Shown: positions 36,401 through 45,685 of the stretch, in pieces
Layout of the letters: every line of letters starts with the position of its first letter
How positions within the stretch are numbered: position 1 is the stretch's first letter
Source of the DNA: an uncultured Verrucomicrobiota bacterium
Lineage (GTDB): Bacteria > Verrucomicrobiota > Verrucomicrobiia > Limisphaerales > UBA9464
Assembly: GCA_903821635.1 (NCBI GenBank)
Contig: CAIJLV010000170.1
Coordinates: 1 to 49,042, forward strand
Direction: 5' to 3'
Length of the DNA: 49,042 nt
Translations under genes and position numbers: made by a program
The notes under the pieces: model-generated
What the model was told of the DNA's origin: nothing
The model's database searches: none
The model's input: the letters and a program-made list of their open reading frames with translations, nothing else

Positions 36401-39400
36401 CGTTCGTCCTGGTAGTCCACCGAAACCGGCTTGCCGAGGACGTTCACCGCTTCGATGCGCGGAACCCAATCGAAGTTCGGATTTGCGAGCAACGAGAAGT
36501 AACCTTTGATTGAGGTGAGGTAATGCCCGTAGGCGTCACCATGACCTTGTGGGAACATCCGGGCCGCATCCTCGGCGTTGATGATGCCGTCCGGTGCCGA
36601 ATCTGGCTTTTCTTGGATATTGTAATTAAGGGCGTAGATCACCTCGCCGGCGTCGATGCCGCGGGTGTAATTCCACACCAAGCGGTTGTAAACGGGCGTT
36701 ACTTCTACCCCGGGCTGGAAGATGTCGTCCCGGCCGCGCAGCAAGGCGAGCTCTTCTTCGAGCAGGGTGGGCATCTGGCCGCGGAAAGCGAACAGCGCGG
36801 TCGCAATGTCGCCGTAGGTGTTGTCCGCGGTGCCGATCCCGATGGTTGGGTTCGCCGCGTCGGCCCACGCCTCATTGCCGACCATCATGTAAAGGTCGGA
36901 GAGGTAACCCGCCGCCAACAGCAAGGCATCATTGGCCGGGCCGTAATTGAAACCTGACTCAATGCTCATGGAGCGACCCCGACGCAGCACGGTTTCGTAG
37001 ATCTCGATCAGCCCGTAGTTGTTGATCGTGTCTAGGTTGAGGGCCACGTCACCTTCCCAGCGGCGGCCCGCCTGAGTAATGATGCTGACGTCCGTATTCA
37101 CCTGGTTGTTAAACAGGTCATTGATCCTTTGGTTAAACGGATTGATGCCGGCCAACACGCGCTTGATCCAGCCTTGTGCCAAAGCAGGCTGGGTCCACTG
37201 CGACCAGTCCGCGTCCGCGGGACTCGCCTGGTAGAGCGGGTGGCTGGTGACGATTGGCCGGTAGCGCATCACCACATAGTTGTCGCCCAAGACCTGGACC
37301 CCAGTGCCGCCCAGCGTGTAGCGCGGAATGTTGGTGCTGACCGTGGTCAGCGGGAGATAACGCGACATCGTTGCGTCAATCACGGGCGGGAAGCCATCCA
37401 CCGGGGCGGCAATTTTCCACTCGTATTCGTATTCGTCGTAGCGCCCGGCCAGATCGCCGGTGTGCTGGAAGGTGACGAACTCGCTGAGCGGATTGGCCGA
37501 GGCGATGATCTTGAGTTCCCCGCGATTGAGATCGCCGCCGACCTTGAAGATGTGCATCGCGACCGGATCGCCAGCCTCGGTGAACGCGGTGCCGCTGGCT
37601 TCGAGCAACGTAACGTAGCCGCTGCCGGGGCCAACCGCCGTGAGCGCGTAGGAATCTACCGCCACGTTGTCATTTTTGACTTCAGCCAAGTCGCCGACGC
37701 CGATGGATTCGGTCTGGACGTCGTTCGGGATATAAGTGCCCGGCTGGGCGGGATTTTCGTAGAAGGTCTCAACCGGCGTGGCCAAGGCTGCCACCAGGTT
37801 GGTCCACTTCGGGTAGTTATCGGCATCGGCGGTGGGGCAGAGCGCAAAGACGGCTTCCAGATCCGAGCCGCGGAGCACGTTCAATTGCAGGTAGCTTTCG
37901 CCGAGAATCTCATTCTTGAATTCGCCCACCAGCGCCAGACTGCCCTTCGAACCCCGGTTTGGGTCGATAAACACCCGAGTGGCCAAGTGCGGCGGCAAGT
38001 TCGGGAAATAGTATTTGCCCTGGTAGAGCTCAGCCTTGACCCCGGAAGGAATCTTGCCGGTCTCGGCGAACTCAGTGGTGATGTCCACATACTTCGCCCG
38101 AGTTCCGTCGTGCAGCACCACACTGGGGGCCGCGGTCGGAAGATCCGCCGCGATGGACTGCTGGTAGAGCACGTGCGCCGTCTTAAAATCCCGCACCCCC
38201 GGAAGGTTGAACGCCGGCTTGGTGAGCGACGCTGCAAAGGGCAGCGTCGGCACTGGCTTGGATCCATCCTTCGGATCGCGCACTGGCCAGATAGGACGAT
38301 ACACGATTTCGAGGGCGGCGGTCGTCTTGGCATCGCCTGCCCCGACATATTCGCCAGTGGTGGAATCCAGCGGCCGGAGATACGGCACAATGCTGCCCGC
38401 GGCGGGCGGGTTGGGACTTCCCGGCCACGCAAAGCTGGGCAACGTCTTGTAGTAATACCGGAGCGTGAAACTGTTCGACGGTGCGGGCGACCCGGCGAGG
38501 AACGGCGGACGGTTGGTGAAGGTAATGACGCTGCCGGTGTAGCTGTTGCTGCTGACCATCGCCAGCGGCGCTTGGGCGAGCACCGAACCGGTGGCGACGA
38601 CCTCTAGGCTGATATCGTTGGTCACCCGGCTGTTGTCATAGATGTCCCGCACGACCAATTGCACCGAAGCGGACCCGACATCGGCCAACGGGGGCGTGCC
38701 TTGCAACGTCAGGCCATTGAGCGACAGCCACGCGGGCGCCCCGGCAACCGTCATGCTCAGGAATTCGTCCTGGCGCGACACATGAACCGAAAGGCTGAAC
38801 GGCTCGCCGACCACGGCCGTGGCCGCGGTGAGGGGCGAGAACGAATCGGAGTTCACGTCATAGGAACCGGCCGCGAGGGGCTCCAGTCCCGAATTCGGAC
38901 CGCGATAGACCCAGTAGTCATCATGGCGGTCCCGGTAGGTGAAACGCTGGTAGTGACCATAGGGCGCGTTGGCGGTGTCGTTATTCCACCCCCCAGGCAG
39001 GTCGCCCCCGGCATTGGGTGGCTCGGTGTTGTAGTTGATTGCCGTGTCGCCGCTGCCCTCAATGGGTTTCGGCAGGAATTGCAGCGGTGGCGGCGGTTGC
39101 AGCATCTGGCCCGCCGGCACGATGTAATCAAAGACCCAACCCGCCTCGGGCTTCTCGCGGAGGACCTTGAACGTGGCCATCGCCGGACGACCATCCGGTG
39201 CCTTGAAATCCACCAGCACGAACGGCTGCGACGAATACTCCTGGTTCGTCTGAGTGATGATGTTCAGGTCGTCCCGGGTCGCAAACGGCGTGCCTCCAGA
39301 CATGATCGCATGCTCTTCGTTCGGGTTGTAACCCGTCTCGCCCTTGACGTTTTTCGCGTAGATCGTGCCCAACGCTTCCGACGTGGACAGCCCCGTGCCG

Positions 39401-41541
39401 CCCAGCTTGCTGGCGAGGACGATTTCCCGCGGGTTGGCGGGCCACACAATCGTGTAACGCCCCATCACGGACGGCCACTGGATGCTCCGGAAGCCCAACG
39501 CCCCGTTGCCTGCATTTAGGCCGGCACTGCTCGTGTTCGGCCGGAACCACCAGACTTCGAGCTGGTTGGTTCCAGGAATGGCATTTACTGGAATGATGGC
39601 GCCCATATTGGCGGCCTCGAAGCCCTTCGTGAACGGGTTTTGGTAGGCGTCCGGATGGAAGGACCGGCCAATCGCCTCGTTCAAATAACCCGCCAAATAT
39701 GGCTGCCCGGCCGTGCTGCCGAATTCCCCAGCGGGCGGATTGATTCGCTCGCCCACCACCACCGACTGATTCACGACTCGCGGCGCCTTCAATTCGTTGG
39801 GCCACACCAACGTAGTGCCGTTCCAAGCCGTCAGGTTAGTGGCGATCGCGCTGGCCAAAAAGTTGGTCGTCCGCAGATTTCCCTCAAACCAAGAGAACAC
39901 TCGTTCAAAACCGACTTCCTCGCCCGAGGTAACGCGGAGCAGGGTCCGATGCACCGGCTGGCTCGCTGACAGGAAGGTGTAGAATTTGAGATCCGAGGTA
40001 AACTTCGCCCGGGGGAAGTCCAACGGGTCCTGATACTCGATGACCGGGGCGTTGACCGGCTCGATCTGCACAGCGGTCTTCTGCGCGTCCAGATCAGTCG
40101 CCACCTCAGGCCGGACATACAGACTGAATTGGGCCACGTTGGTCGGCCAGATGAGCTCATACCGCCCGAAAAGTTTCGGCCAGAGCAGCCCAGCCTCCCC
40201 CTGCTCCATCCAATGCACGAGGTAGTCATTCAGGTTCCGCGTCTCTCGAGTCGCCCAAAATTGCACCTTGTCCGCCCCGTTGACGTTGTGTTGATACGCA
40301 AACGTTTGACTGGTCGCCTGATTTAAAGGTGACGGCGTCAACTCCTCTAGGCTGCCCCCGTCGGGCGGAGTGATCCGCTCCCCGAGTTCGATCTGAACGT
40401 CTGAGGGCAGTGCCTGTTTCGAGACGTCGACGATTTCAGTGCCCAACGGGACATATGTCTGACCATCGGTGCGCAGATCCCCGAGGAGTTCGACGAACAC
40501 CCGTCCTTCGGCGTTGTAGGCATTGATCGTTCCCTGTTCAAACCACAAGGTCCGCAATTCCTTCAGGGTCGCGTTGGTGCTGCCGTCGGTGGGGCTGCTG
40601 CTGCCGACCCCAACAAACTCATTCGTGACGGCTCGGGGAAAATTGTTGTTATAGACGATGTTGACGGCGCCGACCCGGGCGGTCGGCACCACGATCGGTT
40701 TGCCGATGTTTTGGAATCCCTTTTGGGTCCAATACATCTTCCGAGACGGTTTGGCGGCTCCGCCGGAGACGATGTAACGCTCGGTGTAGAGTAAAAACTT
40801 GTTCGCCCCGTTGGTGCGAAAACTAGGCGTGCCGTTGGGGTTGGTGTAGGTCACCGGTTGGGCGACTGGAATGGCCTCATTCTTGACCCAAGTCACCGCC
40901 AGCGGCCCAGGCTGCGTCGCATAGACCAAGCGGGCGTGCGGACTCCAGTAGTAGCCGGAGTTGGTGTGGCTCGTGACCGTGAAGGGTTCCGGCAGCCAGT
41001 AACTGCTGGCGTTGAGTTCGGGCAGCAGGTCGCCCGCCTCATTCTTGACCGGCGGCACGATGACCGCACCAAACGCGAACGAAACCTGCCGGCTGAGGAA
41101 CGGCGCGCCAATCTGTGCCCGGCGCAGCGCCATCAGCAGCGTGCCTTGGGAGACGGCCGTGGGCAGCTTCATGTCCTGAGCCACCACTCCTGAAAAAGCC
41201 GCTGACCCAGCCTTCAGAGCCGCGTTATTGCTGACCGCCTGCCAGTCAAGATTCTTGAGTCCAGGAATCGCTCCAAAGGAAAGCAAGTTGCGGAATTGTT
41301 TGGGCGACGGCGGCACAAACACACCGGTGGACTCATTGCCGGTGGGCTGTTTGCCGCTGGAACCCGCCGGACTATTGGTCGTCTGAGATATGGGCACCCC
41401 CCGCTGGTCCTGATAGTTGAACTGCGTTTCCGTCTGGCGGAACTCAATCGGCAGCGCGACTTGGCCAAACCCGCTGGCTGCACTGAGCAGCCAGCCGAGA
41501 ACGAGGGGGACGGCGCGAAAACTATTCATGGGCCATTTCAT
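33481..41541 (-). CDS. Giant (2,686-aa) exported protein of unknown function
   Basis: Signal peptide FRAVPLVLGWLLSAASGFG. The N-terminal half has an internal duplication: GERITPP (about 385) with WPKLFGRYELIWP (about 455), and GERINPP (about 595) with WPSVMGRYTIVWP (about 690). A putative Ig domain lies near 895-985 (APAWLSLNGLTLQGTPP). Long helical, coiled-coil-like stretches cover about 2065-2160 and 2200-2350. The C terminus is a beta-rich domain with FSTTIGEGVNLFGRPLAAGD and VGRSVWNSQWKLVIPGRSLL, ending FTTYSYSGN. The helical shaft plus beta cap recalls, weakly, the C-terminal part of Tc-toxin A subunits; I do not claim homology. No enzyme motif or membrane anchor was seen. Start M1 at 41541 or M5 at 41529. 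It is the core of the nine-gene block, 71 nt after the S74 gene. Confidence 0.75.
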   Translation of the reverse strand: MKWPMNSFRAVPLVLGWLLSAASGFGQVALPIEFRQTETQFNYQDQRGVPISQTTNSPAGSSGKQPTGNESTGVFVPPSPKQFRNLLSFGAIPGLKNLDWQAVSNNAALKAGSAAFSGVVAQDMKLPTAVSQGTLLMALRRAQIGAPFLSRQVSFAFGAVIVPPVKNEAGDLLPELNASSYWLPEPFTVTSHTNSGYYWSPHARLVYATQPGPLAVTWVKNEAIPVAQPVTYTNPNGTPSFRTNGANKFLLYTERYIVSGGAAKPSRKMYWTQKGFQNIGKPIVVPTARVGAVNIVYNNNFPRAVTNEFVGVGSSSPTDGSTNATLKELRTLWFEQGTINAYNAEGRVFVELLGDLRTDGQTYVPLGTEIVDVSKQALPSDVQIELGERITPPDGGSLEELTPSPLNQATSQTFAYQHNVNGADKVQFWATRETRNLNDYLVHWMEQGEAGLLWPKLFGRYELIWPTNVAQFSLYVRPEVATDLDAQKTAVQIEPVNAPVIEYQDPLDFPRAKFTSDLKFYTFLSASQPVHRTLLRVTSGEEVGFERVFSWFEGNLRTTNFLASAIATNLTAWNGTTLVWPNELKAPRVVNQSVVVGERINPPAGEFGSTAGQPYLAGYLNEAIGRSFHPDAYQNPFTKGFEAANMGAIIPVNAIPGTNQLEVWWFRPNTSSAGLNAGNGALGFRSIQWPSVMGRYTIVWPANPREIVLASKLGGTGLSTSEALGTIYAKNVKGETGYNPNEEHAIMSGGTPFATRDDLNIITQTNQEYSSQPFVLVDFKAPDGRPAMATFKVLREKPEAGWVFDYIVPAGQMLQPPPPLQFLPKPIEGSGDTAINYNTEPPNAGGDLPGGWNNDTANAPYGHYQRFTYRDRHDDYWVYRGPNSGLEPLAAGSYDVNSDSFSPLTAATAVVGEPFSLSVHVSRQDEFLSMTVAGAPAWLSLNGLTLQGTPPLADVGSASVQLVVRDIYDNSRVTNDISLEVVATGSVLAQAPLAMVSSNSYTGSVITFTNRPPFLAGSPAPSNSFTLRYYYKTLPSFAWPGSPNPPAAGSIVPYLRPLDSTTGEYVGAGDAKTTAALEIVYRPIWPVRDPKDGSKPVPTLPFAASLTKPAFNLPGVRDFKTAHVLYQQSIAADLPTAAPSVVLHDGTRAKYVDITTEFAETGKIPSGVKAELYQGKYYFPNLPPHLATRVFIDPNRGSKGSLALVGEFKNEILGESYLQLNVLRGSDLEAVFALCPTADADNYPKWTNLVAALATPVETFYENPAQPGTYIPNDVQTESIGVGDLAEVKNDNVAVDSYALTAVGPGSGYVTLLEASGTAFTEAGDPVAMHIFKVGGDLNRGELKIIASANPLSEFVTFQHTGDLAGRYDEYEYEWKIAAPVDGFPPVIDATMSRYLPLTTVSTNIPRYTLGGTGVQVLGDNYVVMRYRPIVTSHPLYQASPADADWSQWTQPALAQGWIKRVLAGINPFNQRINDLFNNQVNTDVSIITQAGRRWEGDVALNLDTINNYGLIEIYETVLRRGRSMSIESGFNYGPANDALLLAAGYLSDLYMMVGNEAWADAANPTIGIGTADNTYGDIATALFAFRGQMPTLLEEELALLRGRDDIFQPGVEVTPVYNRLVWNYTRGIDAGEVIYALNYNIQEKPDSAPDGIINAEDAARMFPQGHGDAYGHYLTSIKGYFSLLANPNFDWVPRIEAVNVLGKPVSVDYQDERKFAAAAASLARAGRQVFDLTWRKDFQPVHKVGWEQFAQTRENTQRSFVNVTDGGTNHPVRNWGLDHWASRVGQGAYLNWVVGNAILPDVDPIPTHEGIQKVDRMTVPELKELVTLASALQTTLDNAEGGLSPLGVPEDGLVFDLNPNLVVGVIGGTHFEQVYSRATAALNNAVTAFDDAKDVTRLMRSEQDSLAGFQTGLAQQELSFTNALIELYGTPYPDDIGPGKLYKQGYSGPDLIHYSYVDLPEYDIPEMWSYTSGHSWSFTIQDVPFNWATEHQFTDINLPPIFVSEANAAKLPDGSPRNGISLNVVTLLGIPVATNFVFEVNVGDHGFFEKPKTWASRRASPGAIQQAISAQIAAHGRLRHDINDVYGDLGVIQKTIDVFKAGVADYDEARGVREDLLIAEQVLEKVKFANDLIQKIQDSITEDIEDTANLIAEGFPDSLVAGLAAGGDLTSAGRAAVLAAGLVTKKVVDGIGIARYTVINALELAVNTSKTLEEFYNLEPLARNTELRNTVQDLVNKLGDAQERWWTVNERVRELDDAQRALRALIAQGDRIQAERQVFRQRSAAVVQGYRTRDAAFRLFRNEKLERYKTLFDLSARYGLLAANAYDYETGLLGTRAGRDFRGRIIASRALGVVSDGEPQFAGSNTGDPGISSALAEMKADWDVVRGRLGINRPDTDSTTVSLRTEKERILPGTEGDINWKDVLNRARKADILTDSDVRRFCMQIDNGSGLPVPGLILTFSTTIGEGVNLFGRPLAAGDHTFSPSFFATKIGGVGVALEGYRGMGDPSAIANAVVTADGASATDPSLWFLDPQGLAATPYVYLIPVGVDSMRSPPLGDTSQVRTWNVQDLAIPMPFNIGGSDFSTKQLYQSADSLIEPLFGIRKHPAFRPVSDIAKFELVFYSDSLPRTEFLNERLVGRSVWNSQWKLVIPGRSLLANPNEGLDRLIQTLTDIKLNFTTYSYSGN

Positions 41542-41612
41542 CTTGTGCGGCAGTTAAAGGTTCGTGGGCAGAGCGGCACACAGTCGTTGGGTGCCGGCGT
41601 GCGGGAATCGGC

Positions 41613-43769
41613 CTATTGGGAAACCGAGGCGACAACCTTACCATTGCGGTCCAAATCGGCCCCCGAACGAGCCCGCTCCGGGGTGATCGCGGCTTGTTGC
41701 TTTAGCACCTTCTCTAGCCGGGCCAAGCGGGCATCCATCGCTGTCAGGTTTTCGGCCAGCGATTGCTTCTCACCCCGGGCCTTAGCCAGTTCGCCGCGCA
41801 GTTCCACCAGCTCCGCGTCCTGCCTTTCCAACCGGCGGGCGAGCTCCTGCGTGGCCGAGACGTTCAACATGGCGATCGCCTCGTAGTCCACGGCGCGGAA
41901 GTCCTTCACCTCGCGGCCATAAACAAACACATTTCCCTCGGCGACGGGGGGATCGAGCTGGAATTGGGGCTCCTCGCGGCTTCCAGGTTCGGGATTCTTC
42001 ACGGCCACCACGCGGTGGAGCTGGTCACTCTTGGCGCACACGATCCGGATCCGGTCATCCGTCTTGAGGTCGGCCTGGAGTTGGATCCAACCGTCGGCCG
42101 AAGTCGCCTTCTTGTAAACGTCCGGCAACACCCCGGTGGAAACCGATACCGCCTGCGGGTAAACCGCTTCGACCTGTTGGGCGATGACCTTTTTGTGCGT
42201 CTGGGGCCCGTGGTTTACCACATCCCGATATTTGTAGTCCGTGATCTCGATTTTTTTGATCGTCGCGAGGTCGGCTTTCCCGTCGCTTTGACCGAGCGAA
42301 TTTTTGATGCGCCGGTCCGACGCCACGGTGAAAATCTGGGCCCGGATCCCGTAGTCCGCAACGATGCTGTTCTGATAGTTGAGTCCAAGGTTTGGGAAGT
42401 CGCCCGCACCAGCAGTGTAAAGGAAGGCTTCGGTGAGCACCGTCGGGTTGGCCCAACCCGTGACCCGGAGCGTGCCATTGAGCTGTGCGCCGCCCTCCGC
42501 CCACATCATGATCTTGCGGTTGGACCCCGTGGTTCCAGCCCCAACGATGTCCAGAGAATCGCTCGAGTGAACTTGGTAACTAATCGTGCCCGCGCTGACT
42601 TCCTTGGTTCTCCCGTATCCGAAATCGAGCGAACCGCGAGCGGTGAAGCCAAACATGGGAGTCCAAGTGTTCGCCTGGCTGAAGTGTCCGCCGACCATCG
42701 TTCCGATGACAAACGCGTCGGCGCTCGAACCAGGATCATCACCGATGACCATCCGCAGCTCACTGGAGTTCGCGGCGGTGTTGTAGCGCGCCAGCCAGAG
42801 GGGATCGGAATTATCCGCATTGACACTCAGGGGTGGCGCTCCGGAAAAAATCAAGGCCTCGCCCCAGCCCGCAGTGCTGCCGCTGGACGCCAACTCGCCA
42901 ATGCGCAGGTGATTCTGGATTTCCTGATAGCCGGTGAAGGTGTTGGCTCCCAGCTTGGCCACGCCAGTCAGACCGGAGCCGTCACCGCTGAAGCTGCCGC
43001 TGAAGCTACCGTTGAAGCTCGGCGCCGTAACTGGGCCGGTAACGGTCAATCCGCCTTCCGCCCAAATCTTGACCTTTCGGGGGTCAACCGCGGTGCCCGC
43101 ACCGACGATGTCGAGGGTGCCGGCAGTGAATATGGCATAGCCGAACTTTCCCGCACTGCCCTCTTTGCCCGCAATCCCCGCACCCAGCTCTAACACGTTA
43201 TTGCCCGAAACCTGCAACCCCCCGCTGAGCGTCACCTGATTGCCGCTGCTGGTGAGCAGGTCCGTGCCGGCGGCATTGTTCTGCACCAGCTTCACCGCAT
43301 TCTGGGCCAGAAACGCATAGGGCGACGTCATCAGCCGCAAGCGGGGGAGGATGTCCACATTGGCCCCGCCCGCACCGATGCCCTGCACGGTAATGCCTAC
43401 GAAGCGGTCTGAAGCCGTCGCGCCCTTGAAGAGCGAGGACAGCACCGGCCGGGCCCCGACTGCGGAACCTTCGCCCAACAGCACGCTGAAATAACCCTTG
43501 TCCACCGTGACCGTCTGCTGTTCGCCCCAAAGCACGTTATTCCCGTTCTCGGAGTCGTAGACCTTAAATACGACGTCGTAGTTCTTGGGGTTCGTGTTGC
43601 CGAGCGCCACGCCGTCGCTGCCAACCAAGAAACCCTGGTAGGTCATGCGCTCGGGCGGATTGGAGGTGGCTTGACCGAGCGCCGGCGACACCTGCAGGAC
43701 GCAGGCCCCGAGCAGCAGGGCGGACAGCGCGGCCCGGAGCGGTGCCGCAGAAGCTTGTATTCGTTTCAT
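41613..43769 (-). CDS. Exported protein with S74 self-cleaving chaperone domain
   Basis: 718 aa from ATG 43769, which opens a signal peptide (LRAALSALLLGACVLQVSPALG). Residues about 40-155 form an N-terminal beta domain (ERMTYQGFLV, PRLRLMTSPYAFLAQNA) also found in the kelch protein at 45682. Low-complexity stalk follows (NGSFSGSFSGDGSGLTG), then repeats of the LDIVGAGT...KIMMWAEGG type. Residues about 484-590 are a peptidase S74/intramolecular chaperone: SDRRIKNSL gives Ser484 and Lys489, the catalytic pair spacing known from phage endosialidases, and HKKVIAQQVEAVYP is the downstream motif. In phages this domain trimerises the fibre and cuts itself off. A coiled coil (about 655-705) ends the protein. 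The upstream ATG at 43829 is possible. Confidence 0.82.
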   Translation of the reverse strand: MKRIQASAAPLRAALSALLLGACVLQVSPALGQATSNPPERMTYQGFLVGSDGVALGNTNPKNYDVVFKVYDSENGNNVLWGEQQTVTVDKGYFSVLLGEGSAVGARPVLSSLFKGATASDRFVGITVQGIGAGGANVDILPRLRLMTSPYAFLAQNAVKLVQNNAAGTDLLTSSGNQVTLSGGLQVSGNNVLELGAGIAGKEGSAGKFGYAIFTAGTLDIVGAGTAVDPRKVKIWAEGGLTVTGPVTAPSFNGSFSGSFSGDGSGLTGVAKLGANTFTGYQEIQNHLRIGELASSGSTAGWGEALIFSGAPPLSVNADNSDPLWLARYNTAANSSELRMVIGDDPGSSADAFVIGTMVGGHFSQANTWTPMFGFTARGSLDFGYGRTKEVSAGTISYQVHSSDSLDIVGAGTTGSNRKIMMWAEGGAQLNGTLRVTGWANPTVLTEAFLYTAGAGDFPNLGLNYQNSIVADYGIRAQIFTVASDRRIKNSLGQSDGKADLATIKKIEITDYKYRDVVNHGPQTHKKVIAQQVEAVYPQAVSVSTGVLPDVYKKATSADGWIQLQADLKTDDRIRIVCAKSDQLHRVVAVKNPEPGSREEPQFQLDPPVAEGNVFVYGREVKDFRAVDYEAIAMLNVSATQELARRLERQDAELVELRGELAKARGEKQSLAENLTAMDARLARLEKVLKQQAAITPERARSGADLDRNGKVVASVSQ

Positions 43770-43867
43770 GGCTTGTGGAAATGACTGACGGGTGGACTGA
43801 CGGAAAAGGGGCTGACGGAGGACGTTCATGGGTTCGGCAAGAGAGTTGGTAGGAGCGGCGGCGGAAT

Positions 43868-45685
43868 TCAGGGCGTAAGGGTCACGGTGGCGACGTCGGT
43901 GATCCGGTTCAGGGTGAAAATCCCGCGCACTTCAAAGGTGCGGGTATCAAAGGTGTTGCCCGCCCGCGCAAGGCCAAGTAAGCGGATGGTCTCCGCGTAT
44001 TGGCCGTTTAAGGTCTGGCTGGCGGCCGTGCGGCTGGCGAAATCATCTTTGGGCGGCGTCACGCTCAGGGTGATGTCGCGGACGATCGTGTAAGATTCGG
44101 AACCCTGCGGTAGTTCGTTGCGGAACCGGGCATCCAAATTGTCGTGGTCCGGATGGTAGGTGTGCAGGAACGGGTTCGATTCGTGATTATTGAACTGATT
44201 GGTCACCCTCGCGGTGAGTGAACCGCCCTGCGCCAACAACCCGTTAAAGGCCCAACCGGGATTCGCGTCCGTGAAAGGCAGGTGCGGGGCGCTGATGCGC
44301 CGGGCCTCCGACAGCAGGCCGCGATTCAAGGAGACCTCTTGGTTCGCGACAATGGGATTGGTTAGAGCGTTGAAACCGTAAAAGATGCGCTGAAACAATT
44401 TGGCAGAGCCAGTCGCCGGGCTATGCACGATCAACCGCAGCGGATAGGTGGCCGACACATCGCCCAGACTCGTGTTAGTGCCGGTGACGACGTAATTGCC
44501 GTTGGTGTTCACGATCAGGTTGTTGGCTCCGTCCCGACTGTAGGATTTCAGGTATTGCCCAACTTGGGTGATGGCCGCGCCCCCGACCCAAAGGCCGTTG
44601 TTAGCCCCCACTTGGGCGGAAACTCCGATATCTACCTGCGCTTGACCGAGGGAATCGGTGAACCGCAGCAAGCCAGCGAGCAAATCACCCGGGTCGCCGG
44701 TCAGCACCGAGCGGTCCAAGCCCAACACAATTTCTCGTTCGGAGCCTTCTTGGCCGTAGGGGGCCAAGGTCCAGCTTTGCGTCGAGCCCACCGGCAGGCC
44801 GGTGTAGGCGTAGGTGAGGTTGGTCGGATTGGCGTCGCCCCGGACGAGCAACGGCGGCACGCCGAGGATATTGGATTGCCCAGCGGGAGGGTTCTCCGAG
44901 GCCACCAAGCGCAGAGTGATAGTCACACTGTTGGCCGTGGGATTGCGGAGCCGCAGGCCAACAGTGCTGAGACTGTCGCCAAACGACACATAGCCGACCC
45001 CGGCCGAGACGATTTCAAACGGTCCGTAGTAGCGGTTGTAAATTTCCCCGGCGCGAATCCAGTAAGCCTCGCCCCGCGTCACCGGGGTGGTGCGGAGTGC
45101 AAAGACCTGAGCCGGATTGCCGGCTCCCAAAGCCCCACCGGGATACCGGTAGATCTCCGCGGTGCGCTGGAACTCAGAAGGCGCTTGGGCGAGGAAGTCA
45201 TCGAAGTTGGGCGGAGCCACCGGCACCGTCGGGAAACCGAAGAAATTCAAGCCGGAGGTGGTCCACTGGTAACGCGGGACCACTGGTTTACCCACGAGCT
45301 GCCATTGATAGGTAGGGATCTCGCTGCGGACGCGCACCAGATACGCGGCGTTCGGAATCAAATTCTGCAGGGGCGACGCGCCGCCCGAGGTGCGGGTCCA
45401 GTTCAGCCATTGACTGCCGCCGGGGGTCGGCTCGGCCGGGTTCTGCACGAACTGCTGGGTCGAGGCATCGGGTTTCCAGAGCCAGATTTCCTCAATGGAA
45501 GCATTGGGGTCGGTAGCCAGCAGCGAGCCGATGGAAGCGTGCGAGGCGTCCACATGTAGAAACACCGCGTTCCAGCCGGCCTTGAGGTTGAAATTTTGCG
45601 TCAGCCACTGGGCGTGGGCGCGGGGGAACCCGGCCGCCAAGGCGACCCAGAAGCACAGGAGGAGCGAACGGAAGCGGGAGTTCAT
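43868..45685 (-). CDS. Uncharacterised exported protein
   Basis: 605 aa from ATG 45685, which overlaps the kelch gene stop as ATGA and gives a signal peptide (RSLLLCFWVALAAGFPRAHA). The mature protein begins with a beta domain, FNLKAGWNAVFLHVD with IEEIWLWKPD, a kind seen in verrucomicrobial secreted proteins. It continues as beta-rich sequence with LGLRLRNPTANSVTITLRL-like strands and ends VATVTLTP. There are no metal or catalytic motifs, no anchor and no sorting tail. I do not recognise a family. Coupling to the kelch gene suggests that the two products are made together. Confidence 0.7.
   Translation of the reverse strand: MNSRFRSLLLCFWVALAAGFPRAHAQWLTQNFNLKAGWNAVFLHVDASHASIGSLLATDPNASIEEIWLWKPDASTQQFVQNPAEPTPGGSQWLNWTRTSGGASPLQNLIPNAAYLVRVRSEIPTYQWQLVGKPVVPRYQWTTSGLNFFGFPTVPVAPPNFDDFLAQAPSEFQRTAEIYRYPGGALGAGNPAQVFALRTTPVTRGEAYWIRAGEIYNRYYGPFEIVSAGVGYVSFGDSLSTVGLRLRNPTANSVTITLRLVASENPPAGQSNILGVPPLLVRGDANPTNLTYAYTGLPVGSTQSWTLAPYGQEGSEREIVLGLDRSVLTGDPGDLLAGLLRFTDSLGQAQVDIGVSAQVGANNGLWVGGAAITQVGQYLKSYSRDGANNLIVNTNGNYVVTGTNTSLGDVSATYPLRLIVHSPATGSAKLFQRIFYGFNALTNPIVANQEVSLNRGLLSEARRISAPHLPFTDANPGWAFNGLLAQGGSLTARVTNQFNNHESNPFLHTYHPDHDNLDARFRNELPQGSESYTIVRDITLSVTPPKDDFASRTAASQTLNGQYAETIRLLGLARAGNTFDTRTFEVRGIFTLNRITDVATVTLTP

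Noticed and set aside
37129..38607. A 492-codon plus-strand frame opposite the giant protein
   Set aside because: Low-complexity R/H/G-rich translation typical of antisense frames in GC-rich genes; the minus strand has clear signal peptide, Ig domain and coherent frame.
42975..43020. Short tandem repeats inside the S74 gene
   Set aside because: They encode a Gly-Ser-Phe stalk (NGSFSGSFSGDGSG) in frame, so they are protein low complexity, not a CRISPR or regulatory repeat.
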